From contig OX638348.1 in NCBI GenBank assembly GCA_951813085.1, positions 2,737,627-2,801,626 of the forward strand: 64,000 bases of DNA. The letters are read 5' to 3'. Origin of the DNA: an uncultured Opitutaceae bacterium. Its GTDB lineage: Bacteria > Verrucomicrobiota > Verrucomicrobiia > Opitutales > Opitutaceae. The translations under genes and the position numbers were made by a program. A model generated the notes under the pieces. That model saw only the letters and a list, made by a program, of their open reading frames with translations, was not told where the DNA came from and searched no databases. Below, piece after piece: positions 1 through 8,623 of the stretch (its first letter is position 1; each line of letters starts with the position of its first letter).

Positions 1-1
1 C

Positions 2-949
2 AACCTTGGGCTAATGTACTACCACGGCGAAGGCGTCTTGCAGGACGACAAGGAAGCCGCTAGGTGGTATCGCAAATCCGCCGAGCAGGGGGACGCCGAG
101 GCGCAGTACAGCCTTGGGCTAATGTACTACCACGGCGAAGGCGTCTTGCAGGACGACAAGGAAGCCGCTAGGTGGTATCGCAAATCCGCCGAGCAGGGGT
201 ACGCCGAGGCGCAGTACAACCTTGGGCTAATGTACTACCGCGGCGAAGGCGTCTTGCAGGACGACAAGGAAGCCGTTAGGTGGTTTCGCAAATCCGCCGA
301 GCAGGGGTACGCCGAGGCGCAGTTCAACCTTGGGGTAATGTACGACCGCGGCGAAGGCGTCTTGCAGGACGACAAGGAAGCCGTTAGGTGGTATCGCAAA
401 TCCGCCGAGCAGGGGAAAGCCGAGGCGCAGTACAACCTTGGGCTAATGTACTACCGCGGCGAAGGCGTCTTGCAGGACTACAAGGAAGCCGCTAGGTGGT
501 TTCGCAAATCCGCCGAGCAGGGGGACGCCGGGGCACAGAACAACCTTGGGGTAATGTACGACCGCGGCGAAGGCGTCTTGCAGGACGACAAGGAAGCCGT
601 TAGGTGGTATCGCAAATCCGCCGAGCAGGGGAAAGCCGAGGCGCAGTACAACCTTGGGCTAATGTACGACCGCGGCGAAGGCGTCTTGCAGGACGACAAG
701 GAAGCCGCTAGGTGGTTTCGCAAATCCGCCGAGCAGGGGGATGCCGAGGCGCAGTTCAACCTTGGGCTAATGTACTACCGCGGCCGAGGCGGGGACAACC
801 TAGCAAAAGAAATGACCTCTGAGCAAATCGCCGAAGCACAGAAGTTGGCACGGGAGTGGCTGGAAAAAAGGAGAGCTTCCACTGGTTTTCAAAGGAACGC
901 GAATGGCGCTTCAACGGAGCAACCATCAACGGCTCCTCAAACACCTTAA
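2..949 (+). CDS. Sel1-repeat (TPR-like) protein, 5' end outside the window
   Basis: The frame is open from the left edge, so this is the C-terminal part of a longer protein; the ATG at 14 is an internal repeat methionine, not a start. Seven full 36-residue Sel1-like repeats are visible, each with the pattern A-E-A-Q-x-N-L-G-x-M-Y-x-x-G-x-G-V and ending in W-[YF]-R-K-S-A-E-Q-G. They are followed by a divergent capping helix and a Gln/Thr/Pro-rich tail. Sel1 repeats form alpha-alpha solenoids used for protein-protein contacts; the partner and cell location cannot be read here because any signal peptide lies upstream. The repeats are so alike that the true copy number may be unstable or misassembled. 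Confidence 0.9.
   Translation, partial: NLGLMYYHGEGVLQDDKEAARWYRKSAEQGDAEAQYSLGLMYYHGEGVLQDDKEAARWYRKSAEQGYAEAQYNLGLMYYRGEGVLQDDKEAVRWFRKSAEQGYAEAQFNLGVMYDRGEGVLQDDKEAVRWYRKSAEQGKAEAQYNLGLMYYRGEGVLQDYKEAARWFRKSAEQGDAGAQNNLGVMYDRGEGVLQDDKEAVRWYRKSAEQGKAEAQYNLGLMYDRGEGVLQDDKEAARWFRKSAEQGDAEAQFNLGLMYYRGRGGDNLAKEMTSEQIAEAQKLAREWLEKRRASTGFQRNANGASTEQPSTAPQTP
14..769 (+). repeat. Tandem array of seven 108-bp coding repeats
   Basis: Seven consecutive 108-bp units encode the Sel1 motifs and are nearly identical at the DNA level, including synonymous positions. Differences cluster in a few codons: AAA/GAC/TAC after the EQG, GCT/GTT before Arg-Trp, TAT/TTT after Trp, and TAC/GAC-CAC/CGC after the Met-Tyr. 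The array continues to the left beyond the window. Such identity points to recent expansion or gene conversion rather than old divergence. Confidence 0.95.
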
Positions 950-1083
950 ACAGTCGTACAAACGAACAAAGCATTAAACGTTAGCTACTTCAGCCCCCTA
1001 TATTATATAGCGGCCTCTATATATTATATTGATCGGCGCCCCATTTGCTTGACCCGTTGATAGGTTTGGATACGACATCTTGC

Positions 1084-2022
1084 ATGTCCCCCCATCGCGA
1101 AGAGCCCCAGCGTCCCACCGATCACGCCCACCCAGACTCCAGGCGAACGTTCATTGCCAAGCTCGCTGCGGCCGGACTTTTGACGACTGCCCTGTCCGAA
1201 ACAGGATGCACCGCTAAATCGAGTTCGCAGTTGCACCTTGCTTGCCAGACGAATGCGTGGCCCTCCACCGCTGGCCTGGAAAACCTGATCCCCGTGCTCG
1301 GCACATTGAAAGCCCTCGATTTCGAAGGCTACGAAACGTCTTTTCGTAACGTGCAAGAGGCCTACTCCAATCCAGAGCCTGCAAGGGCTCAGCTCGAAGA
1401 GATCGGCTTAACCTGCGCTGGAGTCCATGTGGCCGGGCCCGACCTCTACCTGCCGGAAACCGGCATTCCCTCATTGGACTTCCTGCGGGCAATTGCGACC
1501 GGATCCGCCGCCCTCGGAGCGGAGTACCTGATATTGAGCGGACGCGGCGTCAGCGATCCCAACGGTGAACTAAATAAGGAGGCCCTCAGCCGAAAGATCT
1601 CTGCCCTTAAGGATGTCGCTCACGTCTGCAACGACTCCGGGATCAAGCTCGCCTACCACAACCACGCAGACGATTTTCTGAACAACGGAGCGGAAGTAGA
1701 CGCAATTCTCTCTGCTAGCGAACGCGATCAAATCAGCGTTTGGTTCTGCGTTCACAACGCGGAAAAAGCAGACGTGCCTATCGGCGAGTATTTCGCTTCC
1801 CACTACGATTCTATTTCAGGAGTCCATCTCACCAATATCCTCATGGACTCTGACGACGAGCATCGTTTTGATGGCAACGCCCTCGTTTGCGAAATGCAGA
1901 AGTCCGATTGGAAGGGTTGGCTGATCATCGAAGAGGAACGCACGCGAAGCCGTCCGGATTGGCCTCAAACTCCTGCAATCGAAGCATCCCGAGAACACGT
2001 TCGCAGCGTCTTCGGAGTTTAA
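1084..2022 (+). CDS. Tat-exported sugar phosphate isomerase/epimerase-like TIM-barrel protein
   Basis: About 312 residues from ATG 1084; a TTG at 1045 in the same frame would only add an unlikely N-terminal extension. The N-terminus has a twin-arginine motif (S-R-R-T-F-I) and a hydrophobic Ala/Leu stretch ending near Cys, so export by Tat is likely; the residues before the Cys do not make a canonical lipobox. The mature part matches the xylose-isomerase-like TIM barrel (AP-endonuclease-2 family): a Leu-Ala-Cys-Gln start strand, K-L-A-Y-H-N-H in the middle, a V-H-N-A-E segment and a final E-E-E strand supplying metal ligands. Family members isomerise or epimerise sugars, inositols or related polyols. 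Substrate unknown; probably part of the sugar-like catabolism encoded downstream. Confidence 0.8.
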   Translation: MSPHREEPQRPTDHAHPDSRRTFIAKLAAAGLLTTALSETGCTAKSSSQLHLACQTNAWPSTAGLENLIPVLGTLKALDFEGYETSFRNVQEAYSNPEPARAQLEEIGLTCAGVHVAGPDLYLPETGIPSLDFLRAIATGSAALGAEYLILSGRGVSDPNGELNKEALSRKISALKDVAHVCNDSGIKLAYHNHADDFLNNGAEVDAILSASERDQISVWFCVHNAEKADVPIGEYFASHYDSISGVHLTNILMDSDDEHRFDGNALVCEMQKSDWKGWLIIEEERTRSRPDWPQTPAIEASREHVRSVFGV

Positions 2023-2232
2023 GGTGTAGCCGTGCGGGGCTCAATCAGCCAAACCTGCAAGAAGCGCTATGATTCCAACTTATAGCGGTTTGCATACAAT
2101 CACGGCTGCTTCCAATCGCTCGTTCTCGCTTGAAGGAGACGATTTTCAGCCGCTCTCTACCTCATTGCCTCCTGGATCCTTCAATGCAGTAGGCGAACCC
2201 ACTTAGACCTCCTATTTTGGAGTAATAATGCA

Positions 2233-2291
2233 TTGACTCTATCGCCGACCAAGCTATCCTATTTCAAATTGAAATATCCGATAATGGATAT
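2233..2291 (+). promoter_or_regulatory. Candidate promoter plus ROK-type palindromic operator
   Basis: The 346-bp gap between 2022 and 2369 holds no gene. It has a TTGACT box (2233-2238), a TATCCT hexamer 16 bp later (2255-2260), and a perfect 6+6 palindrome ATATCC-GATAAT-GGATAT at 2274-2291. The palindrome would lie over or just after the transcription start, a classic repressor position. The same palindrome recurs at 16825 and 24650. The rest of the gap shows nothing recognisable. Confidence 0.55.
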
Positions 2292-2368
2292 TTAGTATCG
2301 AGTCGACCTGACCTAGCTTCAACCCCGGAAATACAAGGTACGTTACTCTCATCACATGGGACGAACTC

Positions 2369-4741
2369 ATGCCGGAACACCCAACAATGCGAGCGAATTT
2401 CCTTAGAGCAAGGCCTCAACAGCTGCAGCGAAACGCGCTGCCTGGAGCGCGCTCCTTCCTCGCTGGATTTGCAATCGCTCTCGGGGGAGCGCTAGCGGTT
2501 GGGTCCTCTGATGAAAGCCCGATTCGAACGTCGGATGTCGTCACCGAGCAAGACCGCAATTTCTGGGCATTTACCAAGCCGACCCGTCCTGAAGTTCCAA
2601 AGGTCGAAGACGACGCCAGAGCGAGAACCCCGATAGACTATTTCATTTTGGCTTCGCTTGAATCGAAGAATCTCGAATTCCATGACGATGCCGGCAACCG
2701 GACCCTGATGCGGCGGGTAAGCTATAATCTGACGGGGCTACCCCCAGAACCCGAGGTGGTGGAAAAATTCGTCAACCATCCCAATCCGGAAGCGTACAAT
2801 CAATTGGTAGATTGGCTGCTCGACTCCCCTCGCTATGGGGAGCGTTGGGGGCGCCATTGGTTGGACGTGGCCGGCTACTCCGAGTCGAGCTTTTTCATTG
2901 GCGATCAGATCCGTCCCGACTACTGGCGCTATCGCGACTATGTGATTCGAGCCTTCAACGCGGATAAGCCTTACGACCTATTTGTCCTCGAGCAACTCGC
3001 CGGAGACGAGATGTTCGACTGGAGAAACGTCGAGGCGTTCACTGAAGACCAGAAGGAAAAGCTAATCGCCACCGGTTTCCTGCGAACGACGCCGGACGCA
3101 ACGGACAATCAACCGATTACTCAATACGAGAAAATCTACGCCACGCAACAAGCGGTACTGGAAGTATCGATGAAAGCGCTCATGGGATTGACCCTCAACT
3201 GCGTCCGTTGCCACTCGCACAAGTACGATCCGATTACGCACGAGGACTACTATCGGATGATGGCGCTTTTCCAGCCAGCCTACGATCCCGAAGATTGGCG
3301 AGCCGGAATCTGGACGCGCCACTACCCCGGACCTATCCGCGCAATCCCGCTCACGCCTAAAGCCGACCGCGACGCGTTCTTCAAGAATAGCGAAGAATGG
3401 AGGGATAAGAACTTCAGTTATTTCCGCGAACTGCGCCATGAATTGCCGCAGCGCTGGCGAGACCGTTTCCTGCAGGACAACAGCGAAAAAATCGAAGATG
3501 TTTCCCTTCGCCAGCGGACAATGGACATCCTCTCGCGAGAGTCCCAGAATCGTGATGACGAAGAGGTGGCGATCCTTATACGAGCCTTCGAAGGCATGGC
3601 CACGAACACGGACGAACTCAAAGAGATGTATCCCGAGTTCGAAAAAGAGGAAGCCGAATTGAGGTCCAAGATGAATGAATTGCACACGGCTTCGGAGACG
3701 CTCCCGCCGCTCGCTTGGGGCGCATTCGATGTCACCACCTCCCCTTCTCCCACTCCTTTGCTCGTTCGAGGCAATTTTGAAACCCCTGGAGATCCGGTTC
3801 CCCCCGGCGTGCTCACCGTCTTGGACGATCCCGAGTACCCATTCGATCTAGATTCCCTAGCCAATGGAGCGCCCGAGTACTCGACGGGTCGAAGGCTTGC
3901 TTTGGCCAGATGGATGACAGATCCCGACCATCCTCTTACCGCCCGTGTCATGGTGAATCGGATTTGGCACTATCACTTCGGGGAAGGGCTGGTACGGACT
4001 CCGGACGATTTCGGCGCCCGGGGTAGTCGCCCCACTCACCCGGAATTGCTCGATTGGCTCGCGGTGGAGTTCATCGAATCCGGTTGGAGCATTAAGCATA
4101 TGCATCGGTTGATCCTTCAATCAACGGTGTATCGACAAAGTTCGGACATAGAGAAAGCGCGGGAAGAAGCCGATCCCTCCAATCGACTGTTGAATCGATT
4201 CCCCAAACGCCGACTGGAGGCAGAAGCCATACGCGATGCCATGCTGGCCGTGAGTGGCCAATTGGACTTGAAAATGTATGGCGAGTCCGTCCCAACGGAA
4301 CGCCTCGAGGACGGACGCGTACAAATCCCTGCCGACCATCCGGATCGATCGCGCCGGTCTGTTTACATCAGTACGCAGCGATCCGGGATACCGGGATTCC
4401 TCACTACCTTTGATACCCCAATAATGGATACCAACTCGCCGAAGCGCTCCGCCTCCGCCATTCCTCAGCAAGCGCTAGCGGCGATGAATAGTCCATTCGT
4501 CCACGAATCCGCCGCGGCGCTGAGTGAGCGCGTGACAATCGAAGGCCACGAGTCGATCGAGGATCGCATGAATCGGATATGGATGCTCGCCTATTCGAGA
4601 TACCCTGAAGATGACGAAGTAAGCATCATAAGATCGTGGATTGGAACGAAACCCAATACTAAGAGCAGTGACTATCAAGAAACCTGGAAGACGATCAGCC
4701 ACTCTGTCCTAAGCTCTAACGAATTCATCTATATCGACTAA
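2369..4741 (+). CDS. DUF1549/DUF1553 exported protein with one CxxCH motif
   Basis: 790 residues. A hydrophobic stretch at about residues 30-48 (F-L-A-G-F-A-I-A-L-G-G) should be a signal peptide or anchor; starts at 2369 or 2387 are both possible. DUF1549 covers roughly residues 65-290 and contains R-Y-G-E-R-W-G-R-H-W-L-D and the heme-c-like C-V-R-C-H-S-H-K-Y-D-P-I. DUF1553 covers roughly 500-740 with the typical L-T-A-R-V-M-V-N-R-I-W. There is no separate N-terminal planctomycete cytochrome domain. Function of the family is unknown. Its stop overlaps the start of the DUF1501 gene (TAATG), so the two are translationally coupled, here in the order DUF1549 then DUF1501. Confidence 0.9.
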   Translation: MPEHPTMRANFLRARPQQLQRNALPGARSFLAGFAIALGGALAVGSSDESPIRTSDVVTEQDRNFWAFTKPTRPEVPKVEDDARARTPIDYFILASLESKNLEFHDDAGNRTLMRRVSYNLTGLPPEPEVVEKFVNHPNPEAYNQLVDWLLDSPRYGERWGRHWLDVAGYSESSFFIGDQIRPDYWRYRDYVIRAFNADKPYDLFVLEQLAGDEMFDWRNVEAFTEDQKEKLIATGFLRTTPDATDNQPITQYEKIYATQQAVLEVSMKALMGLTLNCVRCHSHKYDPITHEDYYRMMALFQPAYDPEDWRAGIWTRHYPGPIRAIPLTPKADRDAFFKNSEEWRDKNFSYFRELRHELPQRWRDRFLQDNSEKIEDVSLRQRTMDILSRESQNRDDEEVAILIRAFEGMATNTDELKEMYPEFEKEEAELRSKMNELHTASETLPPLAWGAFDVTTSPSPTPLLVRGNFETPGDPVPPGVLTVLDDPEYPFDLDSLANGAPEYSTGRRLALARWMTDPDHPLTARVMVNRIWHYHFGEGLVRTPDDFGARGSRPTHPELLDWLAVEFIESGWSIKHMHRLILQSTVYRQSSDIEKAREEADPSNRLLNRFPKRRLEAEAIRDAMLAVSGQLDLKMYGESVPTERLEDGRVQIPADHPDRSRRSVYISTQRSGIPGFLTTFDTPIMDTNSPKRSASAIPQQALAAMNSPFVHESAAALSERVTIEGHESIEDRMNRIWMLAYSRYPEDDEVSIIRSWIGTKPNTKSSDYQETWKTISHSVLSSNEFIYID

Positions 4742-6174
4742 TGAAGCCTGACTTTGACACTCTAGCCAATCGACTTGCCCGCAAAATGATGTCGCGTCGC
4801 GAAATGCTTCAAGACTGCGCCGGTGGACTCGGGGCCATCGCGCTGAGCTCGCTTATGGCAAAGCCCTCGATGGCCTCCGCAAGCAACGCAACGCCTACCG
4901 AGAATCTATTGGCAAAGCTGCCCCACTTCGCTCCTAAGGCAAAGCAAGTTGTATTCATTTTCTTGGGAGGAGGTCCTAGCCAAATGGATCTCATGGATCC
5001 GAAGCCGATGCTGACCAAATACGACGGTCAGCCCATTCCTTTCTCGATCAATCAGCGGGCTTTCAGCGCCACCACGAAGCTAATGGCCAGCCCTTTCAAG
5101 TTTCAGAAGTACGGACAATCCGGCATCCAGCTTTCCGAATTGCTGCCCGGCTTGTCCAAGGTCGTGGATGACATCGCGGTGATTCGCTCTGGGGTAACGA
5201 CACGAATCGATCACGGCGAGGCGATGCTGATGACGCATACAGGTCGCCCCTTATCGGGCTTCCCGTCTATGGGGTCATGGATCTCGTATGCATTGGGGTC
5301 TGAAAACGAGAATCTACCCGCCTACGTTGCCATTCCCGACACCACGCCCGTAAAGACGCACAGCGCGATCTCATCAGGTTGGCTGCCCCCCTCGTATCAA
5401 GGCAGCCCTTTCAATCTCACAGGCAGCCCAATCCATGATCTTCAAAGGCCTGAGTCAGTTTCCGCTAAAGAGCAAGAACGCTATCTCGAGCTCACCCAGA
5501 TGCTAAATCGGCGTCACCGTGAAATGAGCGCCGGCCATTCTGATCTCGATGCCCGTATCCATAATTTCGAGCTTGCTGCTCATATGCAACTGGAAGCGAT
5601 GCAGCAAGTTGACCTATCGAACGAATCCGAGGCTACCAAAGATCTCTATGGTCTTAACGATACGATCACCGAGAAGTTCGGAAAACAATGCCTGATCGCT
5701 CGACGCCTTCTCGAATCAGGCGTGCGTTTCGTTCATCTCATTCGAAACGACTGGGATCACCACAGCAAATTGACGCAGCTGCTTACCCAATCGACACAGG
5801 AAACCGATCAGCCTGTGGCCGCCCTAGTGCAGGACCTAAAGCTCAGAGGTTTACTGGACTCTACTCTCGTTATTTGGGCGGGTGAATTTGGACGGCTCCC
5901 CACCGCGGAAGGGCTCGATGGACGGGACCACAATCCCCATGGCTTTAGCTTCTGGATGGCGGGCGGCGGAGTCAAAGGCGGCACGGTATACGGAGCCACT
6001 GACGAATTCGGCTACGCAGCCGTAGAGAATCCAGTGACCGTGGCTGACTTCCACGCCACCGTCTTGCATCTACTGGGACTCGATCATACCCGCGTCACCT
6101 ACGAATTCGAAGGTCGGGATGAGTCTCTCACTGGTGTCGAACCGGCTGAGGTCATTCACGACATTCTGGCCTGA
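4741..6174 (+). CDS. DUF1501 Tat-exported sulfatase-like protein
   Basis: 477 residues. The N-terminus has S-R-R-E-M-L followed by a Gly/Ala/Leu stretch, a Tat signal. The body shows the DUF1501 marks: F-I-F-L-G-G-G-P-S-Q-M-D with D-P-K-P near residue 80, and near the C-terminus W-A-G-E-F-G-R, G-R-D-H-N-P-H-G-F and M-A-G-G-G-V-K-G-G. These resemble the metal-binding alkaline-phosphatase/sulfatase fold, but the catalytic formylglycine motif of true sulfatases is absent. DUF1501 is nearly always paired with DUF1549/DUF1553 in Planctomycetes and Verrucomicrobia; the two probably act together outside the cytoplasm. No reaction is established. Confidence 0.9.
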   Translation: MKPDFDTLANRLARKMMSRREMLQDCAGGLGAIALSSLMAKPSMASASNATPTENLLAKLPHFAPKAKQVVFIFLGGGPSQMDLMDPKPMLTKYDGQPIPFSINQRAFSATTKLMASPFKFQKYGQSGIQLSELLPGLSKVVDDIAVIRSGVTTRIDHGEAMLMTHTGRPLSGFPSMGSWISYALGSENENLPAYVAIPDTTPVKTHSAISSGWLPPSYQGSPFNLTGSPIHDLQRPESVSAKEQERYLELTQMLNRRHREMSAGHSDLDARIHNFELAAHMQLEAMQQVDLSNESEATKDLYGLNDTITEKFGKQCLIARRLLESGVRFVHLIRNDWDHHSKLTQLLTQSTQETDQPVAALVQDLKLRGLLDSTLVIWAGEFGRLPTAEGLDGRDHNPHGFSFWMAGGGVKGGTVYGATDEFGYAAVENPVTVADFHATVLHLLGLDHTRVTYEFEGRDESLTGVEPAEVIHDILA

Positions 6175-6227
6175 AATCCTTCGATTCGATCCAAAATCAG
6201 CTGGGCATTCGACTAAGGCTTCACCGA

Positions 6228-7382
6228 TCAATAAACCGCTTTTCGAAATCGTTTCGGCACATCCCAGCTGAAATCCCGAGCCCGTGTCATGAAGAGCCCA
6301 AACAAGTTTTTCTCCGGATCTATCCAGAAATGAGTGTTCGCTGCGCCTCCCCAACCATAAATTCCTTTCGACGATCCCGTTCCATCTGCCGCTGGATCTT
6401 CCAAAACGAACAGCGACATCCCTCGGTAAAATCCCGCCAGCTCGGGTTCGCCCCGTTCTTCGTTCGGATACCCTTCGGAGTACTTTCGCGTCATCAGATC
6501 AATGCTCTTCTCAGACAGAACCCGTTGGCCCTTGTAGCGCCCTCCATTGACCAGCATCTGGCAAAACTTCGAATAGTCCGCTAAGGTAGAAACCAGACCC
6601 ACGTCGCCAAAGTAGGCATGGTTGTCCTCATTGAACGTGAACCAGCTTAGATTGCTGGTGAATCCTTTCAAGTGTCCCGAATTCACAAATACAGGTTGAA
6701 ACAATTCCGCTCGTTCTTCATCCGTCACGTAAAATTTCGTTCGATCCATCTCAAGAGGGTCAAACAGACTCTCTTTAAGGTACTCGTAGAAGCTCATCCC
6801 CGTGATGGACTCGATGACACAGCCCAAAAGGGCTTGATTCAAGCCATACTGGTACGCCGTACCCGGCTCGAATTCGAGGGGAAGCGTCGCCACTGCGTCC
6901 ACAAAATCCTCAAGGTTGTCGTGCTTCTTGGTACTGGGAAGCTGGTGCGAACCAATATAATAGGAATAGCCTGAACGATGGCTCAACAAGTGAACGATCT
7001 TCATTTCATTAACGCAATCGTAGTTTCCGGCCGGCCCGCTGCACTGCGGGTTTCTCAATTCTGGAAGGTGTTTCACGACCGGATCGTTCAAATCGATTCG
7101 ACCCTGATCGAATAGCGTCATAATCGCCACCGTGGTCACGGGCTTAGACATCGAGAATAGAGGGAATATCGTATCTGGGCCGATATTCTTGTCGCCCGGT
7201 TTCCCAGAATTCTGCGCATGGTGATACAAGGTTTTCCCGTCTTGAAACACCATCGCCACATTGCTGCCGGTAATCTCCTCATCGATCAGCGCTTTCTGAA
7301 ACGCCTCGATCGCCTCGTAGTCCGCGCCTAAGCCAAGGCGTATTGAAAAGACAACGAATAGGGATAGGAAAATTTTCATCAT
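6228..7382 (-). CDS. Exported serine hydrolase, class C beta-lactamase/family VIII esterase type (copy 1)
   Basis: 384 residues with a short signal peptide (M-M-K-I-F-L-S-L-F-V-V-F, cleavage near G-L-G-A). The nucleophile motif S-x-x-K appears as S-M-S-K-P near residue 77, the tyrosine region as Y-Q-Y-G-L-N-Q near residue 185, and the third block as G-W-G-G followed by N-T-H-F-W-I-D near residue 350. This set is typical of the Beta-lactamase Pfam family, which includes esterases, D-aminopeptidases and transpeptidase-like enzymes; beta-lactam hydrolysis is only one possibility. It lies 16 bp downstream of a close paralogue and convergent with the DUF1501 gene. Confidence 0.88.
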   Translation of the reverse strand: MMKIFLSLFVVFSIRLGLGADYEAIEAFQKALIDEEITGSNVAMVFQDGKTLYHHAQNSGKPGDKNIGPDTIFPLFSMSKPVTTVAIMTLFDQGRIDLNDPVVKHLPELRNPQCSGPAGNYDCVNEMKIVHLLSHRSGYSYYIGSHQLPSTKKHDNLEDFVDAVATLPLEFEPGTAYQYGLNQALLGCVIESITGMSFYEYLKESLFDPLEMDRTKFYVTDEERAELFQPVFVNSGHLKGFTSNLSWFTFNEDNHAYFGDVGLVSTLADYSKFCQMLVNGGRYKGQRVLSEKSIDLMTRKYSEGYPNEERGEPELAGFYRGMSLFVLEDPAADGTGSSKGIYGWGGAANTHFWIDPEKNLFGLFMTRARDFSWDVPKRFRKAVY

Positions 7383-7398
7383 AGGATGCTTAAGGCTT

Positions 7399-8556
7399 TT
7401 ATCTTAACGAACCGTAGACGGCTGCGCGAAAGCGCTTTCCCATATCCCAGCTGAAGCTTCGAGATCGGCTATAGAGGATAGCGAAGAGCTGTTTTTCACG
7501 ATCGATCCAAAAGTGAGTATTGGTGCCTCCTTGCCAGCCATAGATTCCTTTGGTGGCATTGATTCCTTCTCCCTCAGGATCCTCGAGCACAAACCCTCCC
7601 AATCCTCGGGCGAATCCAACTAGTTCTTTCTCTGCCTGCTCTTCTAGCGGATAGCCTTCGGAATGCTTCGAAGTCATCAGATCGATACTGTCTTCGGAGA
7701 TAAGCCTGACACCATTGTAAACGCCCCCGCCAATTAGCATTTCGCAAAATTTCGCATAGTCCGAAATCGTCGATACCAGCCCCTCTCCACCGAAGTAAGC
7801 ATGGTTATCTTCCCGAAACGTAAATCGACTCAAATCGGCGGTGAATCCCTTCAAGTGTCCCGAATTCACGAATACAGGTTGAAAAAGATTCGCTCGTTCC
7901 TCATCGGTCACATGAAATTTCGTATTCTTCATTTCCAAGGGATCAAAGATGTTTTCCTTTAAGAAGGTGTAATAGCTCTCGCCAGTAATCACTTGAACCA
8001 CGCATCCAAGCAACGACTGGTTGATTCCGTATTGATAGCGCGATCCAGGCTCCGCCTCCAAGGGAAGCTGAGAAACGTCCTCCACGAATTCTTCCAAATT
8101 GTCATACTTGATAGAGCTCGGAATATAGTGACTACCATAATAGTAGTATCCGGAACGATGGCTCAGAAGATGGATTATCTTGAGCTCGTTGACGCAGTCG
8201 TATACCCCACTTTCTCCTTTGCATTTCGGATCTGCTAGCTGTGGCAGATATTTCGATACGGGATCCTCAAGATCGATCATCCCCCTTTCGCTCAGCATCA
8301 AAACCGCAACCGTGGTTACCGGCTTGGTCATGGAGAAAATGGGGAAAAGCGTGTCCGGCCCAATATCCTTGTCGCCGGGCTTCCCCGAGTTTTGCGTGTG
8401 ATGGTAAGTCACCTCGCCCTCCTGAAACACCATCGCTACATTGCTTCCCGTAATTTCCTCATCAATCAACGCTTTTTGAAAGGCATGGACCGGTTCGAAC
8501 TCCGCCCACAGCAGAACGGTTTTAGAGAGGACGAGAAATAATAGTACCGTTTTCAT
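7399..8556 (-). CDS. Exported serine hydrolase, class C beta-lactamase/family VIII esterase type (copy 2)
   Basis: 385 residues, a tandem paralogue of the next gene downstream. The signal peptide (M-K-T-V-L-L-F-L-V-L-S) is followed by the shared stretch F-Q-K-A-L-I-D-E-E-I-T-G-S-N-V-A-M-V-F. Active-site blocks are S-M-T-K-P, Y-Q-Y-G-I-N-Q and G-W-Q-G-G with N-T-H-F-W-I-D. It and copy 1 should be co-transcribed on the minus strand. A third relative lies at 58849. Secreted or periplasmic hydrolysis of an ester or amide is the likely role; the substrate is unknown. Confidence 0.88.
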   Translation of the reverse strand: MKTVLLFLVLSKTVLLWAEFEPVHAFQKALIDEEITGSNVAMVFQEGEVTYHHTQNSGKPGDKDIGPDTLFPIFSMTKPVTTVAVLMLSERGMIDLEDPVSKYLPQLADPKCKGESGVYDCVNELKIIHLLSHRSGYYYYGSHYIPSSIKYDNLEEFVEDVSQLPLEAEPGSRYQYGINQSLLGCVVQVITGESYYTFLKENIFDPLEMKNTKFHVTDEERANLFQPVFVNSGHLKGFTADLSRFTFREDNHAYFGGEGLVSTISDYAKFCEMLIGGGVYNGVRLISEDSIDLMTSKHSEGYPLEEQAEKELVGFARGLGGFVLEDPEGEGINATKGIYGWQGGTNTHFWIDREKQLFAILYSRSRSFSWDMGKRFRAAVYGSLR

Positions 8557-8623
8557 GCATGGAGTGAGACGACCGCATCAAGGTAAAGGGGTTTAGAAAG
8601 CAGCAGCCGTTTCGTTTGCGCAT

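Noticed and set aside
235..759. Antisense reading frames across the Sel1 array
   Set aside because: They mirror the repeats on the other strand and have low-complexity Ser/Cys/Arg composition with no known domain.
14..769. Possible CRISPR or other non-coding repeat array
   Set aside because: Units are 108 bp without spacers, stay in one reading frame and encode Sel1 motifs.
1084..1210. Lipoprotein signal for the TIM-barrel protein
   Set aside because: A Cys follows the hydrophobic stretch, but the three residues before it (E-T-G) do not form a lipobox.
6228..8556. Beta-lactamase resistance locus
   Set aside because: The family is mostly esterases and peptidases; no AmpR-type regulator or mobile context is present.
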